A DNA stretch of 9,450 nt from JBPCRW01 sp050996405. GTDB taxonomy: Bacteria; Acidobacteriota; Blastocatellia; Pyrinomonadales; Pyrinomonadaceae. Below, piece by piece: positions 1 to 6,409 of this stretch. Every line of letters begins with the position of its first letter. Position 1 is the first letter of the stretch. Both the position numbers and the translations under genes were made by a program. Under the pieces are notes generated by a model. The model did no database searches. It was not told the origin of the DNA and saw nothing but the letters and a program-made list of their open reading frames with translations. The DNA lies in contig JBPCRW010000293.1 in the NCBI GenBank assembly GCA_050996405.1, forward strand, positions 1 to 9,450. Reading direction: 5' to 3'.

Positions 1-209
1 TTCCGCTGCTGCCGTATATTTTATTGAAAGAAGCGCACGCGGCTCTGCTCTGGTCGGTCGGCGTAACGGTCGCCGCGCTTTTCGTTTTCGGCTATGTCAA
101 AGGAACTTTTACCGGCGCGAAACCTCTCAAAAGCGCGATTCAAACCTGTCTTATCGGAAGCGTCGCGGCGGGCGCGGCATTTTTGATTGCGCGTTTAATC
201 AGTAAATAA
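1..209 (+). CDS. VIT1/CCC1 family transporter, C-terminal end (5' truncated)
   Basis: Only the end of this gene is in the window. The open frame runs in from the left edge (first full codon at position 3) and stops at TAA 207-209. A TTG at 24 could be read as a start, but the frame is open upstream with good family sequence (PLLPYILLKE), so the gene is cut by the window edge. About 68 residues are visible. They form two hydrophobic segments around a short basic stretch (GYVKGTFTGAKPLKS), then a Gly/Ala-rich helix ending LIARLISK. This order matches the last two membrane helices of VIT1/CCC1 transporters, which move Fe2+ or Mn2+ across membranes. The metal-binding glutamates of the family lie in the missing part, so the substrate cannot be judged. 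About 100 bases separate it from the next gene, and I see no clear terminator between them. Confidence 0.75.
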   Translation, partial: PLLPYILLKEAHAALLWSVGVTVAALFVFGYVKGTFTGAKPLKSAIQTCLIGSVAAGAAFLIARLISK

Positions 210-308
210 TTTCCAAAACATTTTCCTCTTTTCACTTTTCGGGCGATTTTTTAGTATTCTATCCTTTTGATATTTTTATTTAACAATCATTTATAAACCG
301 GAGATTTT

Positions 309-2162
309 ATGAGCGAAGAAGTTGTAATGCCGCAAATGGGCGAATCGATTACCGAAGGCACGGTTTCAAAATGGCACAAAGCGGTCGGCGATAAAATTGA
401 AAAAGACGAAACTCTTTTGGAAATTTCGACGGATAAAATTGATGCCGAAGTTCCGTCGCCCACCGCCGGAGTTCTTTTGGAAATCCGCGCCAATGAAGGC
501 GATACAGTCGAAGTCGGTTCGGTTGTCGGAGTAGTTGGCGAGGCGGGTGAAGCGTTAGCCCAAAGTCCCAAGCCCCAAGTCCCAAGTCAGGTTGAAACGC
601 CAAAAGTTGAAGCCGCGCCTGCTGCCGGAAAAATTGAAACTGATGCTGCCAACGCACAGGCTAAAACCGTCGAAGCGACTGCCGAAATAAACGCCAATCC
701 TGAAAATTCTGGAACGGCGACGGAAGTTGTAATGCCGCAGATGGGCGAATCGATTACCGAAGGCACGGTTTCAAAATGGCACAAAGCGGTCGGCGATAAA
801 GTCGAAAAAGACGAAAATCTTTTGGAAATTTCGACTGATAAAATTGATGCGGCAGTTCCTTCGCCCGTCGCCGGAGTTCTTTTAGAAATTCGCGCGAATG
901 AAGGCGAAACGGTTGAAGTCGGTTCGATTGTCGGGCTGGTCGGCGCAATGGTTAACGCGGAACGCGGAACGCGGAACACGGAATCTAAAATCGAAGTCCA
1001 AAAGCCAAAGACTGAAGACCAAAATTCCGCGCTCCGCAATTCGCACTCCGCAATCGAAATGCCCGCCGAAGAAAAACGCGAGATTCGGGAAACCGAAGCC
1101 AGAAGCTATGATTACGGAAGACCAAACGCGATTGCCGACGCGCAGGCAAACGGCGGCTCAAACGGAAAATCGAACGGCGAAATGTCGCTCGAAGATTTGC
1201 GGAAAACGAAATCTTCGCCGCTCGTTCGCAATATCGCCAGAGAACATGATGTTGATATTTCCAGAATTCACGGTTCGGGAATGAGCGGGCGCGTCACGAA
1301 AAAAGATATTTTGAATTTTATCGATTCCGGCGCGAGCGTCAGACCCGAAGATTTGCTGGTGAAAACTCCAGCCGCAATTCCAAAAATCGCTCTCCCGCAG
1401 GTTCAAACCCAGACAACGCAACGCGCGAATTACGCCGCGCCGACAATCGCCGCCAGCGCGCAGGATAGAATCGAGCCGATGTCGGTAATGCGTAAGAAAA
1501 TCGCCGAACATATGACTTTTTCCAAGCAGACTTCGGCGCACGTCACCAGCGTTTATGAAATTGATATGACAAATGTGGCGAAATTCCGTGATAAAAATAA
1601 GAATGATTTTCAATCGCGCTACGGCACAAAACTGACATTTATGCCGTTTATTTTTCAAACCGTGACGAACGCTCTGCGAAAATTTCCGGTTGTCAACGCG
1701 CAGGTTTCCGGCGAGCAAATTATTTACAAAGGCGACGTTAATCTCGGAATGGCGGTCGCACTCGATTGGGGCTTGATTGTTCCGGTGATAAAACGCGCCG
1801 ATACGCTTTCGCTTTCGGGTTTAGCTTTAACGGCGAATGATTTAGCTGACCGCGCGCGGACTAAAAAATTAATGCCCGATGAAGTTTCCGGCGGAACTTT
1901 TACGATAACAAATCCGGGCGTGTTCGGCGGGCTTTTCGGAACGCCGATTATCAACCAGCCGCAGGTGGCGATTCTGTGCGTCGGCGCAATCGAAAAACGG
2001 GCGAAAGTCTTGACTACGGCGGACGGCGACGATTACATTGCCGTCCGGCAACTGGCATATTTCGCTTTGACTTACGACCATCGCATCGTTGACGGCGCGG
2101 ATGCCGAAAAATTCCTGTCGTTTATGAAAGAGTATCTCGAAACGACGCAGTTCAATCTTTAA
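309..2162 (+). CDS. Dihydrolipoyl acyltransferase (E2) of a 2-oxoacid dehydrogenase complex, two lipoyl domains
   Basis: This is the E2 core subunit, which passes an acyl group from lipoyl-lysine to CoA in a cytoplasmic 2-oxoacid dehydrogenase complex. Lipoyl domain 1 spans about residues 2-77, with the lipoylated Lys43 in STDKIDAE. Lipoyl domain 2 spans about 138-212, with Lys178 in STDKIDAA. The E3/E1-binding domain is at about 302-338 (SSPLVRNIAREHDVD..GRVTKKDIL). The acyltransferase domain runs from about 388 to 617, with the catalytic motif HRIVDG (His591, Asp595). Linkers are Ala/Pro/Glu-rich. The ATG at 309 has GGAG at 300-303, five bases upstream. At 617 residues the protein is long for an E2, because of the second lipoyl domain and the linkers, two of which contain heptamer repeats. 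Two-lipoyl E2s occur in pyruvate, 2-oxoglutarate and branched-chain complexes. No E1 or E3 gene is adjacent, so the substrate is not settled. The family assignment is very secure. Confidence 0.95.
   Translation: MSEEVVMPQMGESITEGTVSKWHKAVGDKIEKDETLLEISTDKIDAEVPSPTAGVLLEIRANEGDTVEVGSVVGVVGEAGEALAQSPKPQVPSQVETPKVEAAPAAGKIETDAANAQAKTVEATAEINANPENSGTATEVVMPQMGESITEGTVSKWHKAVGDKVEKDENLLEISTDKIDAAVPSPVAGVLLEIRANEGETVEVGSIVGLVGAMVNAERGTRNTESKIEVQKPKTEDQNSALRNSHSAIEMPAEEKREIRETEARSYDYGRPNAIADAQANGGSNGKSNGEMSLEDLRKTKSSPLVRNIAREHDVDISRIHGSGMSGRVTKKDILNFIDSGASVRPEDLLVKTPAAIPKIALPQVQTQTTQRANYAAPTIAASAQDRIEPMSVMRKKIAEHMTFSKQTSAHVTSVYEIDMTNVAKFRDKNKNDFQSRYGTKLTFMPFIFQTVTNALRKFPVVNAQVSGEQIIYKGDVNLGMAVALDWGLIVPVIKRADTLSLSGLALTANDLADRARTKKLMPDEVSGGTFTITNPGVFGGLFGTPIINQPQVAILCVGAIEKRAKVLTTADGDDYIAVRQLAYFALTYDHRIVDGADAEKFLSFMKEYLETTQFNL
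318..935 (+). repeat. Internal duplication of the lipoyl-domain coding sequence
   Basis: Bases 318-530 and 723-935 (offset 405) encode the cores of the two lipoyl domains. They align without gaps over 213 bases with 18 differences by my count, about 92% identity. Only 6 of 71 residues differ. Positions 336-395 and 741-800 are identical over 60 bases. Silent sites are conserved as well as the protein, which points to a recent duplication or to gene conversion between the copies. Confidence 0.93.
557..591 (+). repeat. Heptamer tandem repeat in first E2 linker
   Basis: Five in-phase 7-base units: AGCCCAA, AGTCCCA, AGCCCCA, AGTCCCA, AGTCAGG. The tract lies in the linker after lipoyl domain 1 and encodes a Pro/Gln/Ser peptide (SPKPQVPSQ). 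The consensus is close to AGTCCCA. It resembles the short tandemly repeated heptamers known from cyanobacteria; that comparison is from memory, not from a search. Confidence 0.8.
954..1058 (+). repeat. 15-unit heptamer tract forming an imperfect inverted repeat, in second E2 linker
   Basis: Fifteen consecutive 7-base units stay in phase. Three copies of AACGCGG are followed by AACACGG, AATCTAA and AATCGAA. Then come GTCCAAA, AGCCAAA, GACTGAA and GACCAAA, and finally ATTCCGC, GCTCCGC, AATTCGC, ACTCCGC and AATCGAA. The GCGGAA-type half (957-984) and the TTCCGC-type half (1024-1051) are complementary at about 21 of 28 positions, so the tract can fold back on itself around an AGTCCAA-like middle. 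It is 105 bases long and therefore exactly 35 codons (Asn216-Glu250), which leaves the frame intact. It sits between lipoyl domain 2 and the E1/E3-binding domain. Confidence 0.88.
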
Positions 2163-2337
2163 ATTTTAAATTTTTGCGGATGTTTCTAAGGAAATAAATA
2201 TTTTTTACTTTTTTAGGAGAAAATTTCAGATTTCCAAAAAATGCGTTTTTTGACAACCCGAACGGAGAAAGTCGCCTCCAACGAAGGATTGCTATCAATT
2301 TTTTGCAAGTTTTAGGAAATAAATTTCGTCAAATTCA

Positions 2338-2343
2338 AGGAGG
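2338..2343 (+). promoter_or_regulatory. Shine-Dalgarno AGGAGG with long spacing, OmpA-like gene
   Basis: AGGAGG is a perfect Shine-Dalgarno core, but it ends 14 bases before the ATG at 2358, where 5-9 is usual. There is no closer in-frame ATG, GTG or TTG, and the ATG at 2358 opens a good signal peptide, so the start is kept and the spacing noted as unusual. Confidence 0.55.
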
Positions 2344-2357
2344 ATACAAAATTAGTT

Positions 2358-3347
2358 ATGTTAAAGAAATTTCCAATTTTAGCTTTAGTTTTATTAGTGT
2401 GCGCGGCAGGAGTTTTTGCACAGACAAATACTCAAACGATGAACGCGCAGATGCGAAGTGTCGCCAGCGGGCAAAAAATGAAACTTAAAGGCGTGGTGGT
2501 TGCCAGAGACAGCGACAAAATTGTCGTGCGCGATACCAGCGGCATCGAAACGAGCGTATTATTGCCGGCAACTGCCAGCATCAAAACCAACGGCGGCTTT
2601 TTCGGCGGCGGCGATAGGATTCCCGCTACCGGAATTGTTCGCGGATTAAATCTTGAAGTCGAAGGCAGAGGCGACGGAACGAATTTAGTCGCCGAAAAAG
2701 TTCGTTTCTCGAAGGAGAATTTAGCGACCGCGCAGTCAATTGACAGTCGTGTCGCGCCTGCGGAAGAACGGCTGACGCAAGCCGAACAGAATGCACAGAG
2801 AGTTTCAGGGCAAATCGACGAATTGATGGCAATTTCTAATGCCGCTCGCGGCGGCGCGAAAGCCGCGCAGGATTCGGCGGATGCCGCGATTGCCGGAGTC
2901 AATGCGACTAATCAGAGAATTTCGTCGGTGGACGATTATGTCGTTCAATCGAATCAGACGGTTAATTTCAAAGTCAACAGCGCGGTTCTTTCACCGGAAG
3001 GAAAACAGAAGCTCGATTCTTTAGCGCAAGCTGCTTTGGCTTCAAAAGGTTATCTTGTCGAAGTTACGGGTTTTGCGTCTTCGGACGGCAACGCCAAAAT
3101 GAACAAGGAATTAAGCCGCCGCCGCGCGCAAGCCGTGCTTGATTATTTGATTGAAGAAAAAAATATCCCGCTTCGCCGCATCGGAGTTTCCTACGGCTTT
3201 GGCGCAGCCCAGCCAGTCGCCGACAACACGACGCGCGAGGGACGCGAGCAGAATCGCCGCGTCGAAGTTAAATTAACGGTCAGCAAAGGTTTGAATCAAA
3301 ACGTCGAAGTCAGAAAAGACGATACGTCGCAGTCAAACCCCGAATAA
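2358..3347 (+). CDS. Secreted OmpA-family protein: small beta domain, helical region, OmpA C-terminal domain
   Basis: 329 residues. Residues 1-22 form a signal peptide (MLKKF, hydrophobic core, cleavage near VFA-Q). Residues of about 40-117 look like a small beta-barrel domain of the DUF5666 kind (KGVVVARDSDKIVVRD..VEGRG..VAEKVRF). Residues of about 122-190 are Ala/Gln/Glu-rich and probably helical or coiled coil. Residues of about 198-308 are an OmpA-type peptidoglycan-associated domain (FKVNSAVLSPEGKQKLD, NKELSRRRAQAVLDYL, REQNRRVEVKL). The family links envelope to peptidoglycan through a conserved Asp and Arg. Here the Arg is present (Arg256), but the Asp position of GHTD is Ser241 (GFASSDG), with Asp243 two residues on. 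There is no N-terminal eight-stranded OmpA barrel and no lipobox, since the Cys at 15 lies inside the hydrophobic core. It is probably periplasmic. The 195-base gap upstream is AT-rich and I see no convincing promoter there. A terminator follows. Confidence 0.88.
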   Translation: MLKKFPILALVLLVCAAGVFAQTNTQTMNAQMRSVASGQKMKLKGVVVARDSDKIVVRDTSGIETSVLLPATASIKTNGGFFGGGDRIPATGIVRGLNLEVEGRGDGTNLVAEKVRFSKENLATAQSIDSRVAPAEERLTQAEQNAQRVSGQIDELMAISNAARGGAKAAQDSADAAIAGVNATNQRISSVDDYVVQSNQTVNFKVNSAVLSPEGKQKLDSLAQAALASKGYLVEVTGFASSDGNAKMNKELSRRRAQAVLDYLIEEKNIPLRRIGVSYGFGAAQPVADNTTREGREQNRRVEVKLTVSKGLNQNVEVRKDDTSQSNPE

Positions 3348-3378
3348 TCAATAATTTTTGAATTTTGAAAAACAACCA

Positions 3379-3428
3379 GCCGCAAAGAAATATGAAAAAT
3401 CTTTTGTATTCTTTGCGGCAATTTTTTT
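3379..3428 (+). terminator. Intrinsic terminator after the OmpA-like gene
   Basis: A perfect 11-base inverted repeat (GCCGCAAAGAA at 3379-3389, TTCTTTGCGGC at 3409-3419) encloses a 19-base loop that can pair further inside. Seven Ts follow at 3422-3428. It starts 32 bases after the upstream stop codon. Confidence 0.85.
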
Positions 3429-3455
3429 GAGCAAATCTTGACAAACGAATTGCTT

Positions 3456-3460
3456 GAGGT
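3456..3460 (+). promoter_or_regulatory. Ribosome binding site deciding the VWFA gene start
   Basis: GAGGT lies five bases before the ATG at 3466 and eight before the ATG at 3469. The frame extends up to a TTG at 3454, but that codon overlaps this site, so one of the two ATGs is preferred. Confidence 0.65.
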
Positions 3461-3465
3461 CAAAC

Positions 3466-4590
3466 ATGATGAAGCGAAAATTTATTTATACATTCGGATT
3501 TATCGCAATACTTTTTACTTTTACTTTTTCCGCAGCGGCGCAGACCGCAACGCCGACTCCGCCGGACAAAGCCGGAGATGACGGCGAAGTTATCAAAGTC
3601 GATTCGCGTCTGGTCGTCGTTCCGGTTTCGGTAACGGATGCCGTCGGTCAGCCCGTAATTGGTCTAACGGCGCGGGATTTCAAAATCAGCGAGGAGAATA
3701 AACCACAGGAAATCGCGCAGGTTTCTGATGCCGAAAAAGTTCCGTTGGAAATTGCTCTGCTGTTCGACGTTTCGGCTTCGACCGACGCGATGTTTAAATT
3801 TGAGCAGGAAACCGCCGCGCAATTCCTGCGCGACGTGATGCGCCCCGAAGACCGCGCGAGCGTTTTTACCATCGGCGAAAAAGCCGTTTTGGTTCAGCCG
3901 CGCGACGTGTCGGAAAAAGCGGCGATTGCGATAAACACGATTCAGCCAACCAAAGAGTTCACAGCTTTTTACGATACGGTTTATGCCGCCGCCGATTATT
4001 TGCAGAAAAACGCGCCGCAGGGCAGACGCAAAGTTATTGTCGTAATTTCCGACGGCGAAGATACGAACAGCCTTCGCATCGCCCAAGCGATTCAGAACGG
4101 ATACAGTAAATTGGGTCAAAAAATAAATACGATTGACTCAAAAACTCTTTACCAGATTACGGTTGCAAGCCGCGACGAAGCTAACCTGCGCGAGCGCGAG
4201 CGAGTTTTGCAGAATCTCCAAAATGCCGACACGGTTTTTTATTCGATAAATCCGGCGGGAAATTCGTATCAGCTAAACAAAATCAGCCAGTTCGGACAAT
4301 CGAATATGCAGAGATTTGCGGACGATACGGGCGGCACGGCTTTTCTGCCGAAATTCCAGCCGATTGATACAAAAGACGCTTTGCAGAATTCGTTTAATAT
4401 CAAACAAAATCAGGACACGCTGACGAAAATTTTTCAACAGTTGAAGAGTGAATTGCAGGCGCAGTATCTCGTTCAGTATTACTCGGAAACAAATTTTCCG
4501 ACCGGAAAATTCGTGAAATTGGATGTCGGTTTGACGAATCCGAAAAACTATCGCGTTCGCGCGCGGCAAGGTTATTTTGCAAAAGATTAG
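3466..4590 (+). CDS. Secreted VWFA-domain protein, acidobacterial type
   Basis: 374 residues from the ATG at 3466; the adjacent ATG at 3469 would give 373. Residues 1-25 form a signal peptide ending SAAA-Q. A short beta-rich domain follows (about 45-90: SRLVVVPVSVTDAVGQPVIGL, then DFKISEENKPQEI). The von Willebrand factor A domain runs from about 94 to 290. Its metal-ion-dependent adhesion site looks complete: D101-x-S103-x-S105 (DVSAS), Thr166 (EFTAFYD) and Asp196 (SDGEDTNS). The C-terminal segment (QLKSELQAQYLVQYY, then YRVRARQGYFA) matches the end of the VWFA-related family expanded in Acidobacteriota (TIGR03436 as I recall it). Members are exported and their ligands are unknown; a protein-binding role at the envelope is inferred. 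The gene has its own terminator and stands alone. Confidence 0.9.
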   Translation: MMKRKFIYTFGFIAILFTFTFSAAAQTATPTPPDKAGDDGEVIKVDSRLVVVPVSVTDAVGQPVIGLTARDFKISEENKPQEIAQVSDAEKVPLEIALLFDVSASTDAMFKFEQETAAQFLRDVMRPEDRASVFTIGEKAVLVQPRDVSEKAAIAINTIQPTKEFTAFYDTVYAAADYLQKNAPQGRRKVIVVISDGEDTNSLRIAQAIQNGYSKLGQKINTIDSKTLYQITVASRDEANLRERERVLQNLQNADTVFYSINPAGNSYQLNKISQFGQSNMQRFADDTGGTAFLPKFQPIDTKDALQNSFNIKQNQDTLTKIFQQLKSELQAQYLVQYYSETNFPTGKFVKLDVGLTNPKNYRVRARQGYFAKD

Positions 4591-4617
4591 ATTCGATTGA
4601 ACCAAAATAGAATCTGG

Positions 4618-4643
4618 AAGGGCGGAGTCGATTCCGTCTTTTT
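4618..4643 (+). terminator. Intrinsic terminator after the VWFA gene
   Basis: GGCGGA (4621-4626) pairs with TCCGTC (4633-4638) with one G-U pair around a short GTCGAT loop. Two A-U pairs extend the base, and a run of five Ts (4639-4643) follows. It lies about 30 bases after the stop codon. Confidence 0.75.
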
Positions 4644-4777
4644 ATTTGAAAACGAAAACCGTTTATTGTAAATCTCATTGTTGTTCCGACAGAACACTGC
4701 CGAAAAAACTTTCTTGCAATCTAAATTTTTCAAACGCCTGTAAAAGTTGTAAATTCTTATCTAACTTATGCGGCATT

Positions 4778-4848
4778 GAAACAGAAACCCGACCGTCAGG
4801 AAGGATGGAAAATATTTCCGCCCGCACTCGCGCTTGGGCTTCTGTTTC
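4778..4848 (+). other. Long imperfect hairpin in the region upstream of zwf
   Basis: GAAACAGAAACCC (4778-4790) and GGGCTTCTGTTTC (4836-4848) pair at 12 of 13 positions. Further pairing continues inside (4791-4800 with 4826-4835, with mismatches and wobbles). The top is a small stem, GGAAA (4807-4811) with TTTCC (4815-4819). The whole 71-base element ends 24 bases before the zwf start and directly before its ribosome binding site. No T-run follows, so it is not an ordinary terminator. It could be a structured 5' leader controlling zwf-pgl or a small palindromic repeat. I do not recognise a known riboswitch consensus. The rest of the 4591-4872 gap holds the VWFA terminator and AT-rich DNA with no convincing gene. 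Confidence 0.6.
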
Positions 4849-4872
4849 GTCGCTCGAATTTGAGGAAAAAGA

Positions 4873-6405
4873 ATGACGGAAATAAAAAACGAACTAAAAC
4901 ATCAGCGAAAATCAGAGCCGTGTATTATGGTAATTTTCGGCGCGGGCGGTGATTTGACGAAACGAAAACTGCTGCCCGCGCTTTACAATCTGGCGAAGGA
5001 AAATTTTCTGCCCGAAGAATTTGCGATTGTTGGTTTCGCGCGCGACTCGATTTCGGACGAAGAGTTTCAAAAGCGCGTCGAAGATGCGGTTAAAGAATTT
5101 GGCACAGACCCGAAGATTGACAAAAAAATTCTCGAATGGATTGCCGAACGCTCGTTCTATTGCAAAGGCGATTTCACGGACGATGCATCTTTTAAAAAAT
5201 TAAAACGGACGCTCGAAGAAGTCGAAAAAAAATTCAAAACGGGCGGAAATTATTTCTATTATCTCGCCGCGCCGCCTGCTTTTTTCGGCGAAATCGTGCG
5301 CCGTCTCGACACGCAGAAACTCGCGCAGAACGAAGATAAGAAATGGCGCAGATTCGTTTTTGAAAAACCATTCGGGCGCGATTTGGAATCGGCAACCGCG
5401 CTCAACGAAGAACTTCGTTCAATCTTAAAAGAAAATCAGATTTTTCGCATTGACCATTATTTGGGAAAAGAAACCGTCCAGAACATTTTGGTTTTTCGTT
5501 TCGGCAACAGCATTTTCGAGCCGATTTGGAATCGAAATTACGTTGACCACGTGCAGATTACGGTTGCGGAAAAAGTCGGCGTTGAATCGCGCGGCGGCTA
5601 TTTCGATACGGCTGGAAGTCTGCGCGATATGGTCCCGAATCATATTTTTCAGCTTATCAGCTTGATTACGATGGAGCCGCCGATTTCGTTTGACGGCAAC
5701 GCTTTTCGTGACGAACAGGCGAAAATCTTACGCGCGATAAATCCTTTTACGCCCGAAGACGTTTTGCAGGAAACCGTGCGCGGGCAATACGGCGCGGGCG
5801 AAATTGGCGGAAAACCTGTTATCGCTTATCGCGCGGAAGAGAAGGTCGCGCCCGATTCCAAAACCGAAACTTTCGTCGCCTTGAAATTTCAGATTGACAA
5901 CTGGCGTTGGGCTGGCGTTCCGATTTATGTCCGCACCGGAAAGCGAATGGCGACGCGCCACACCGACATTACGATTCAATTTAAACAAGCTCCGCTGATG
6001 CTGTTCCGCGATACTTCAATCGAGCGGCTTACGACCAATCGCATCGTCATCAACATCCAGCCCGACGAAGGAATCGCGCTCCGTTTCGGCGCGAAAGTCC
6101 CGGGCTTAAATTTAGAAATGCGCCCCGTTGATATGGATTTTAATTACTCGGCGCAGTTTAACGAATCGCCCAGCACGGGTTATGAAAGATTATTATTCGA
6201 TTGTATGACCGGCGATTTGACGCTCTTCCAACGCGCCGATATGACGGAATTAGCGTGGACGGTGATTCAGCCGATTCTCGACGTTTGGAGCGCGTTGCCC
6301 GCCCGCGATTTTCCGAATTACGCTTCGGGAACCTGGGGACCGAAGGAATCCGACGAGTTGCTCGCCAAAGACGGCAGACGCTGGCTGAATCATACGGCGA
6401 CATAG
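4873..6405 (+). CDS. zwf: Glucose-6-phosphate 1-dehydrogenase
   Basis: Oxidises glucose 6-phosphate to 6-phosphogluconolactone with reduction of NADP+, the first step of the oxidative pentose phosphate pathway, in the cytoplasm. The 510 residues are a usual full length. The nucleotide-binding motif is near the N-terminus (IFGAGGDLTKRKLLPALYNL from Ile21). Arg57 (VGFAR) sits where the family contacts the 2'-phosphate of NADP. EKPFG is at 164-168. The substrate-binding signature RIDHYLGKE is at 192-200, and NH at 256-257 gives the expected catalytic His257. The C-terminus (FPNYASGTWGP, then LLAKDGRRW) is typical. The start is supported by GAGGA at 4862-4866, six bases before the ATG. The pgl gene follows after 4 bases. 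The preceding gap contains a long hairpin that may regulate both genes. Confidence 0.97.
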   Translation: MTEIKNELKHQRKSEPCIMVIFGAGGDLTKRKLLPALYNLAKENFLPEEFAIVGFARDSISDEEFQKRVEDAVKEFGTDPKIDKKILEWIAERSFYCKGDFTDDASFKKLKRTLEEVEKKFKTGGNYFYYLAAPPAFFGEIVRRLDTQKLAQNEDKKWRRFVFEKPFGRDLESATALNEELRSILKENQIFRIDHYLGKETVQNILVFRFGNSIFEPIWNRNYVDHVQITVAEKVGVESRGGYFDTAGSLRDMVPNHIFQLISLITMEPPISFDGNAFRDEQAKILRAINPFTPEDVLQETVRGQYGAGEIGGKPVIAYRAEEKVAPDSKTETFVALKFQIDNWRWAGVPIYVRTGKRMATRHTDITIQFKQAPLMLFRDTSIERLTTNRIVINIQPDEGIALRFGAKVPGLNLEMRPVDMDFNYSAQFNESPSTGYERLLFDCMTGDLTLFQRADMTELAWTVIQPILDVWSALPARDFPNYASGTWGPKESDELLAKDGRRWLNHTAT

Positions 6406-6409
6406 AAAA

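Noticed and set aside
267..297. Possible promoter for the E2 gene (TTGATA with a downstream TATAAA)
   Set aside because: The spacing is 19 bases and the -10-like box abuts the ribosome binding site, which leaves no room for a normal transcript start.
587..1039. Long minus-strand open frames across the E2, zwf and aminotransferase genes
   Set aside because: They are antisense shadows of well-supported genes, with low-complexity or Arg-rich products and no ribosome binding sites.
2241..2315. Possible 24-codon leader peptide upstream of the OmpA-like gene
   Set aside because: The nearest Shine-Dalgarno-like TAGGAG is 21 bases away, and the peptide has no recognisable leader feature.
2189..2324. 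Direct repeat AGGAAATAAAT at 2189-2199 and 2314-2324
   Set aside because: Eleven AT-rich bases recurring in AT-rich intergenic DNA can arise by chance. There is no flanking structure to suggest an operator or attachment site.
3438..3443. Perfect TTGACA upstream of the VWFA gene
   Set aside because: No -10 element lies at the right distance, and the position where it should be overlaps the start codon. A second TTGACA at 2250-2255 likewise has no -10 partner.
4195..4206. GCGCGA repeat in the VWFA gene
   Set aside because: The period is six bases and it encodes an Arg-Glu run in a predicted helix. It does not have the period-7 pattern of the other tracts.
3466..4590. VWFA protein as part of a defence or conflict system
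   Set aside because: It carries a signal peptide and stands alone. No MoxR ATPase, phosphatase or kinase partner is nearby, and the architecture fits the common exported acidobacterial family.
4646..4876. Open frame of 76 codons between the VWFA gene and zwf
   Set aside because: It is rich in Cys, Ser and Lys without pattern, has no ribosome binding site, runs through the hairpin region and overlaps the zwf start. It is most likely chance.
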